This document shows, piece after piece, positions 58,711-64,000 of a stretch of DNA of 64,000 bases (positions within the stretch are counted from its first letter, which is position 1; every line of letters starts with the position of its first letter). Source of the stretch: Prosopocoilus inquinatus. Its lineage: Eukaryota > Arthropoda > Insecta > Coleoptera > Lucanidae. Made by a program: the position numbers and the translations under genes. Below the pieces are notes generated by a model, which was not told where the DNA came from, did not search any database, and saw only the letters and a list, made by a program, of their open reading frames with translations. The stretch spans positions 38,120,001 through 38,184,000 of the forward strand of contig CM069873.1 in NCBI GenBank assembly GCA_036172665.1, in the 5' to 3' direction.

Positions 58711-58840
58711 AAATTTCAAAACAGAAATAAAGTAGAAAAGTTCACACCTACACACACAGCAGATCAAAATGAGAAATTAATTTTATGCCAGAATGTACGG
58801 CAAAATTATAAGAATGCACATAACGTTAAGTTTCGATAAA
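58711..58840 (+). pseudogene. RE-A coding tail after the RE-B insertion
   Basis: The Asn/Lys-rich open frame that meets RE-B at 38804 continues here in phase (allowing for the AAAT duplication) to a TAA at about 58838-58840. Function unknown. Confidence 0.45.
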
Positions 58841-58965
58841 AATTCAAAAATCATGAGGAACATATTGTGTTCCTACTATGGTTTCAGTTAATTGAGGGTA
58901 TTTTTTTTATCCCCTAAAATTGAACTAAATTTACTTTATGTGTTTGGTTTTGGTAACATGGTAGC

Positions 58966-59157
58966 ATGACTACAGAGTGCAATGAATGTTTGTTCCTCCA
59001 CTGCCGCTCCACCGAAGCTTGGATTGAGGAAAAGTTAAAAGAGCTTGAAAATAAGAAGGACGATTCTCAGGTTCAGGTTCAGGTTGAGAAAGAATCCAAA
59101 TCACTTTCCAATCAGGATGTTGAGAATGGCGTTTCTAGTGCACCGTCGTCTAAATAA
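58966..59157 (+). CDS. Unrecognised 63-codon ORF in the 3' part of RE-A
   Basis: Starts with a proper ATG and includes CNECLFLHCR, a probable short helix (WIEEKLKELENKKDD) and a Gln/Val/Ser-rich end. It has no counterpart in RE-B. It may be an exon-like piece carried by RE-A or a chance frame. Confidence 0.3.
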   Translation: MTTECNECLFLHCRSTEAWIEEKLKELENKKDDSQVQVQVEKESKSLSNQDVENGVSSAPSSK

Positions 59158-59727
59158 TAATTTATTTATATCGTTGGTTTGAAATTAAACCTTCTCACCT
59201 TTACTTAGTGTTGATTCATAATCGTCAAATCACTCCAGTACACTTTATTCCAACATTTCACTAAAACAAGAACAGTAGAGATTTTATACACAAAATATAA
59301 AGTGAAAATAAAACTTGAGCGGGAAATAACACAACAATATAATCAGAATAAAAACATTCTTTTTGACTCATGGCAGCCTCCCCAAAAGTAAATTGTATAT
59401 CCTCTCACTTTTTATCAGCCTATAAATGCTATTTATTTTTTTTATAGAAATTTACTCCTGACAATCGACTTATTGATGTACCAATGCAGACTTCGCTTTT
59501 TATACAATCTATGTTGAACTTGTGTATTATACGATTTCAGATGTAAAATTACAACCAATCCATCAACAATATGATTTACTTCAAGAAAACCCACGATATC
59601 TAAATAATTTAAAGAATTATCTCTGTTCATAAACAACATTGCTTTGTTTATGACATTGCAGATGAAAAAAAAGGTATACCTAGAAAAAAGAATGAGCTAG
59701 TTAAATAATTCAATTGAATTTAAGAAT
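59158..59727. other. RE-A 3' region, no gene seen
   Basis: AT-rich, no recognisable coding content. Confidence 0.5.
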
Positions 59728-59747
59728 GTTACATTTGGTGAAGCGCC
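59728..59747 (+). repeat. Stray LTR-end/primer-site junction inside RE-A
   Basis: GTTACATTTGGTGAAGCGCC copies the junction of LTR end and primer-binding site (GTTACATTTGGTGGAGGCGCC in RE-B, minus changes). Finding it between coding relics in the 3' half suggests past recombination or template switching in RE-A. Confidence 0.6.
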
Positions 59748-59849
59748 GTAACCAATTAATGGAATTTCAGAATTCTCAAAAATGCTCTTAAAGTTTAAAA
59801 GAATAACTGGCGATAGATAAATAAATAAATGAAGTTATTCAAATTTAAC

Positions 59850-59915
59850 AGTTTATCCAAGTACGAGTGCGAAATAGGCCTTAATCGCCCCGTCCTGGGA
59901 TAATCTGTGTTTCTT
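59850..59915 (+). pseudogene. RE-A env tail relic
   Basis: TTTATCCAAGTACGAG...CGCCCCGTCCTGGGATAATCTGTG aligns with the end of the RE-B env-like ORF (56660-56720), with frame-breaking changes. The rest of the env is missing. Confidence 0.65.
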
Positions 59916-60435
59916 TCCTGTACATAATTTTTTTTTTATTATTTCACACTGTGCACAGATTGAGTACCCAAGAATTGATTCTGGATTTCATTTATCATAA
60001 TTGTTTTAGTAAATATATAATTAAGATATGTTTGTATGTATAGAATTTCTTAATATGTTAATTCTTAATTTATATTTAAGAGTCTTATTTTTATATTGTA
60101 GCAATCGTAACTGTTTAAATTTTCTTTGCATTTTGATACATCGAGTTGCAATTCTAGTCATCATTTGTACGATTATTATCAGATTATTTAAGGAAACAAT
60201 TCTCTAATAAAATAACTGATTTCTCTTTTTAGGAAAGTTATTGTAACCTTCTAGATTATGAAGCACTTGTAATTTTCAATAAGCAATTACATACACTTGT
60301 AAATGTTAATTTTTTAACTGTAACAAATATTTGTCCACTGACATATAGGAATGTGTACTTGTCAACCTGAAAATTTTCGCAGATTGGAAGAATACATTTG
60401 CCGTTGCTAATCCCTATCCCAAAGAAGCATTAGGA
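59916..60435. other. RE-A 3' region, no gene seen
   Basis: AT-rich spacer, corresponding in position to 56815-57323 of RE-B. Confidence 0.5.
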
Positions 60436-60438
60436 AAA

Positions 60439-60840
60439 CTACAAATCGCCAGCACCGCTCAACATCCTCAGCGACGCAAAACGTTTGTCAGCTACAACGC
60501 TCGTGTTGTTAGCCTTACTTGGTGGCTCACTACCAGAACCAGGAACTAGGGTTATAACCACTGCAACTCTAACCACATCAACCCTAAAGAACCACCAACA
60601 GCTACGGAGCAATTCTTGCCGCAACGCCTTGTTAACATTCCGACGTTGCTATTTCTTCGATTACATGGAGTATTCGCCGAACTCGTTGGTTCCAGTAGAT
60701 ATACTCATCAATCTGTAATGAGTAGTAAACTCTGTCCCTCACCAGGAACGATGAACTTCACCAAGCCAGTCGCCACACTTCTGGATCAACTGAACTTTCT
60801 TGGGAAAATTTGGAACAAGCCACACTAAATGAACGGCTTT
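60439..60840 (-). pseudogene. Decayed antisense-ORF counterpart in RE-A
   Basis: More GC-rich than its flanks and at the same place as the RE-B antisense ORF (between env tail and 3' LTR). On the minus strand, pieces in different frames resemble it: RRILHVIEEIATSE then LTRRCGK (RE-B: RRLQEIAREIGES then ITRRRS), and VAVGGSL (RE-B: VRAVGGSL) followed by a Val-rich stretch. Stops and shifts break it. Similarity is judged by eye and is short, so moderate to low confidence. Confidence 0.4.
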
Positions 60841-60923
60841 TATGGATTCAACATTGCACCCTCCGGCACGACATAAGACTGTTTCGTACTGCTACATCCT
60901 ATGTACCTGTTTTTTTTTTCGCC

Positions 60924-61329
60924 GAGGGGGGAAAGTGTAACAGAAGAAATAATTATCTAAATAATTATTTGAGATCCATACAGTGTAAACAAAAAACTTG
61001 ATCGATAACTTTGCACGTGATTACATAATAATCCGGCAATAGAGAAAAATGAATCATCGAAAACTTCAAGAACACAGAGCTGCACGTCAATCGCCCACGC
61101 AGCAGAAAATAGGTCAACTCCAGGCATAGCAGGAAAGAAGTCATCGATATACTGATTATAGTGCGAGAACGATGTATGTCGTCCGTAATAGTGCTTCTGA
61201 CATGTAAGTGTATCTTATACTTTTTAAATAAATGTTCTTGATATTTTTTGACCTATATTAATTCAGCTACGCAACCCCTAATACGTTACTTCTTGGTAAA
61301 AACCAGATTACCAATAAGCCAACGTTACA
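60924..61329 (+). repeat. RE-A polypurine tract and 3' LTR
   Basis: GAGGGGGGAAAG (60924-60935) precedes the LTR 60936-61329. The target duplication ATAG follows at 61330-61333. Confidence 0.95.
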
Positions 61330-62089
61330 ATAGTGCGGAGTTGCAAGGTCAACTGAGTCAGTCGCAACCTCGTGTTGTTGCAGATAATATCCCGCTAAAT
61401 CCTAATGACTCAGTTTCTGAAATAATTGATATATCAGACCGTTCAATGGAGATATCTCAATTATCACCAATTGGGAATAATAATAACACGAACTCATCAA
61501 TTAATATTAATCCAGTAATGATTAATAATTCTCCTTCTGTTCGTCGACCGAGGACTATTAATCTACCGAGTACTATGTTAGTGAATCTGCTAATATTATA
61601 TCCAATATTATTCAGAAATTGTCACCTTCACAATCACAACCTGAACTACATATCCCACCCTCTCAAATTCCACCTTCTCGACTTCAGATTTCACCTTCTC
61701 GGCTTGAAATTTCCTCTCCTAGTGTCCAAACCTCTACAAATATTCGATCCCTTTCCTCGGGAAGAAATTTAATAGGAATTTCATCACAACATGTTATACC
61801 CCTTCCTTCACCCTCTCCCAATTTAGTGGGAGTTATCTCAACAGCAGTCCAAAATTATTATGACGGAATTATGCCTGAAGTCAGGAACTGTTGTTTAGAG
61901 GGTGAGAAAAATCTCAGAAAACTCACGGATGAGTTGCAATCTTGTCGTGAAATTTTACGTACAGTTCGCTTAAGGTCTCCGACTGACCAGGCTTTAAACG
62001 AACAATATGACAAAATTTCCCTCATTCACAACCGTCTGAGCCTGATCCAAGATTTGTTTCATAATCTTGTCGCAGACATAACTATTTAA
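61330..62089 (+). pseudogene. Polinton Ser/Pro-rich protein, 3' part
   Basis: Resumes the frame of 35403-35971 beyond RE-A. A Ser/Gln/Asn-rich segment (ELQGQLSQSQPRVVADNIPL) is read to about 61575, where a frameshift moves the coding sequence to the frame ending at 62089. That part has a Ser/Pro repeat (variants of PPSRLQISPSRLEISSP) and then a C-terminal helical, probably coiled-coil domain (LRKLTDELQSCREILRTVRL, NEQYDKISLIHNRLSLIQDL). Whole gene about 440 codons. A structural or scaffold role in a virion is plausible but not shown. Confidence 0.6.
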
Positions 62090-62284
62090 AAGATTAAGTT
62101 TGATTTAGTGTCTTAAGATTTAACTTCTTCTCTTAAGTAGATATGTCTGTGAATTATATTGTTGTTCAATGGTTTGTTCCTCACATGAAGTTGGAAATGT
62201 TGTCGAGGTATTAGGTATGTTTTCGAGGATATAAAAAATTATTTTTCTTTGTACAATTTTTGATAATTGTTATTCGTTTTACAG

Positions 62285-62454
62285 ATGAGTTCTTCATCAA
62301 ACGTGCCTCTTGTGAAATCAATTTTCATGAGGCAAGTGGAACTGAAAGTGAGTAATCTAATTTATATTTTACGGCTTACATTTTGGATTATTTACTTTTT
62401 CAGTTAATGGACGGAACTCTGATTAATGCGGAAACGGCGGTAGTTAATTATTGA
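62285..62454 (+). CDS. Small spliced Polinton gene
   Basis: An ATG at 62285 directly follows an AG splice acceptor (TTTTACAG 62277-62284; possible donor GTATGT near 62214). Coding exon 62285-62347, a 56-bp intron 62348-62403 (GTGAGT...TTTTTCAG), then 62404-62454. The 37-residue product starts MSSSSNVPLVKSIFMRQVEL and ends NAETAVVNY. Without splicing the frame would read into a hydrophobic tail (ILRLTFWIIYFF) and stop, so two products are conceivable. Not recognised. Confidence 0.4.
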
Positions 62455-62700
62455 GTGGTTCATCCACGACTCGAACGGTCACCTTCACCCAGCTACACTC
62501 CAACGCCGCTAGCGGCGGCCACACCTGAACGACGGCCGCCGGTGCAGCAAGTGGCGGCGCCTCAACGCATGCTCCTAAAAAGGAGGGTGCTTGCGCCGCT
62601 AGTGTTGGAGCCTCCTTTACCAAGACCTTTACTACTAAAGGTGGAGGTGGAGGAGGAAAGGGCAGAGGTGGAAGCCGAATCCACGATGGATGAATCTCGG
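62455..62700 (+). pseudogene. GC-rich low-complexity Polinton coding relic
   Basis: A GC-rich island in AT-rich DNA. One frame gives SPSPSYTPTPLAAATPERRP; another gives a Gly/Ala/Lys-rich run (AAGAASGGASTHAPKKEGAC, GGGGGGKGRGGSRIHDG) ending at a TGA near 62695. The two probably belong to one low-complexity gene with a frameshift. A proline-rich minus-strand frame is also open here. Confidence 0.35.
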
Positions 62701-62760
62701 GTTCGTTCTCGTTCATTACAACATTTCAACATTTTAATAACACCTTATTTTTTACAGTGA

Positions 62761-63040
62761 GGAGCATTAATCAGAGAATTTAGTTAGGAATATTAATTAG
62801 GAATACTAATTTAGTAAGAAATATTAATTTAGTTAGAAATATTAATTTAGTTAGGAATATTAATTTATTATATTTATTTAAATAAATAATTTATGAGTTT
62901 TAGTAACAGTGTTTATATAGCAGTTGATATTGATAACTACAACACAGTAATAGAGTATCGTGTTTGGTAAAGAGGAAATTAATAACGTGTTGTAAGGAGC
63001 AAAAATATTTTAAATATTTTTGAAAAATATTAATTTAAAT
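62761..63040. other. AT-rich spacer with TTAGTTAGGAATATTAAT repeats
   Basis: AGTTAGGAATATTAATTT-like words repeat several times in 62780-62870; no gene. Confidence 0.6.
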
Positions 63041-63728
63041 ATGAAGTTTCAACAACAGTCTTTAAAGTTACCCGTACAAAATTTCGAAGATGCAATCGCA
63101 AATGAAACCTTTAAACATCACAGTGTTCTCTTCGGAGGATCAAGTAAACGCTTTATCATTAGCGGGAGCTCAGGGGCTGGTAAAATAATTCCTTAGTGAC
63201 ATTATTAACCCATCCGAACGGATTACGTTTCAAAAATTTATACATCTGCTGTAAGACCTTATCTCTAGGGAAGTATAATTTCTCCGACATTTGCTATCAA
63301 CAGTGCCCGAAATAGGTTACTTTGAAATTTCCGATATTGAAAAAATGGTATCACCTACAAATGTAAAAGAATATTCAATCGTTGTTTTTGATGATGTTCA
63401 GTGTACTACACAAAATTTAATTAAAGAATATTTCTCCTTTGGACGTCATAGAAATGTTGACTGCTTTTATTTAAGTCAAACTTACAGTGCAATACCCAAA
63501 CAAATGATTCGTGATAATTGTAATTTCTTAGTACTATTTCGTCAAGATTTCACAAATTTGAAACACGTTTACGATGATTACGTCAGCGGAGATATGACTA
63601 TGGACCAGTTTCGTAATATCTGTTACGCTTGTTGGAAGGAACCGTTTGGTTTCTTAGTTATTGATACCGATTGTTCCACAAACGCAGGGAGATATCGTAA
63701 AGGATTCAACACGTACATATATCTTTAA
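63041..63728 (+). pseudogene. Polinton packaging ATPase (FtsK/HerA, A32 type), frameshifted
   Basis: The genome-packaging ATPase. An ATG at 63041 leads to a Walker A motif GSSGAGK at 63164-63184, then a stop at 63194-63196. The sequence carries on in a second frame (SLVTLLTHPNGLRF, LYICCKT) and, after another shift near 63260-63290, in the frame read to 63728 with the Walker B box (YSIVVFDDVQC) and the sensor-like FYLSQTYSAIP. So at least two frameshifts; both nucleotide-binding motifs survive as text. Confidence 0.85.
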
Positions 63729-63817
63729 AACCACTACATTTTACATAGTTCTTTCATTTTCACATAGTTCTACAGTTCTTCAGTACTGTAACAGACGTTA
63801 AAGGATGCGGATGCGCC

Positions 63818-64000
63818 ATGAGTAACAAACTTAAAGCAGAATTAGCCACTGCGCGCCAAAGTTTGCGTACTAAATTAAAAACACTTAAATCCGATATTGC
63901 ACAAGCAAAACATCATGCGGAGCAATCAAAAAAGTATCTGCAGACAACTTATTCACCTATTGTAGAGCCACTCCGAGATATTGTCAATAAGCTAGATGTT
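63818..64000 (+). CDS. Polinton coiled-coil protein, 5' part (runs off the window)
   Basis: An ATG at 63818 opens 61 codons without interruption to the window edge. The sequence is strongly helical and charged (LATARQSLRTKLKTLKSDIA) and ends in YSPIVEPLRDIVNKL. Uncharacterised proteins with a similar start are, to my recollection, found in insect Polintons. It is the only Polinton gene seen without a visible break, but its 3' end is unseen. Confidence 0.5.
   Translation, partial: MSNKLKAELATARQSLRTKLKTLKSDIAQAKHHAEQSKKYLQTTYSPIVEPLRDIVNKLDV

Larger units (their letters stand above)
35972..61329 (+). mobile_element. RE-A: outer LTR retrotransposon (Gypsy type) holding RE-B and RE-C
   Basis: Bounded by LTRs 35972-36364 and 60936-61329 and by a 4-bp target duplication ATAG (35968-35971 and 61330-61333). 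Removing the nested RE-B (38805-58710) leaves about 5.4 kb of its own sequence: a gag remnant, an aspartic protease, the start of pol, and a 3' part with an env tail. Reverse transcriptase, RNase H and integrase are missing, so it is an internally deleted copy. The LTRs differ by 9 substitutions and a 1-bp indel. It is oriented + and interrupts a Polinton gene. Confidence 0.95.

Overview
This looks like a piece of an AT-rich animal nuclear genome, most likely an insect or other arthropod. No intact host gene is visible. The window is repeat-dense, like heterochromatin. It holds a satellite array, relics of class I and class II transposons, and a Polinton/Maverick (adintovirus-like) DNA element split by three LTR retrotransposons nested inside one another. 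The assignment rests on repeat content, GT-AG introns, a TATA-Inr core promoter and element families; no species is recognised.

Layout. (1) 1-10110: about 68 head-to-tail copies of a 148-bp satellite, with an 8-monomer (1184 bp) higher-order period and a 34-monomer (5032 bp) long-range duplication. A lone diverged monomer lies at 30106-30250. (2) 10111-32500: a graveyard of small elements. It contains an inverted pair of about 0.6-kb terminal-inverted-repeat elements, a hAT element with a perfect 8-bp target duplication, several MITEs and foldback elements, BEL/Pao and Gypsy pol relics, a hammerhead-like ribozyme core, a 172-bp tandem repeat, and three loci of TCAAGGTCA (nuclear-receptor half-site) arrays with long hairpins. 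(3) 32531-35971 and 61330-64000: a decayed Polinton. It carries a TATA-Inr promoter and a spliced leader gene, a parvovirus-type phospholipase A2 protein with a hydrophobic pX-like tail, an adenain-type protease, structural-like proteins, a packaging ATPase and a coiled-coil protein that runs off the window. Most of the larger Polinton genes carry a stop or frameshift. (4) 35972-61329: three nested LTR elements. RE-A (target duplication ATAG) splits a Polinton gene exactly in phase. RE-B (AAAT) is inserted in RE-A, and RE-C (CTAT, minus strand, 2543-bp LTRs) is inserted in the gag of RE-B.

The LTR pairs date the nest in the order the nesting requires: RE-A 9 substitutions and 1 indel in about 393 bp, RE-B 2 in 409 bp, RE-C 2 in 2543 bp. 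RE-A and RE-B belong to one family (similar LTRs, primer site and polypurine tract), so the family inserted into itself. RE-B carries gag, pol and a short env-like ORF with a splice acceptor in front of it. It also carries a GC-rich 260-codon ORF on the opposite strand between env and the 3' LTR. A decayed sequence with short matching motifs sits at the same place in RE-A, which makes this antisense gene the best candidate here for something undescribed.
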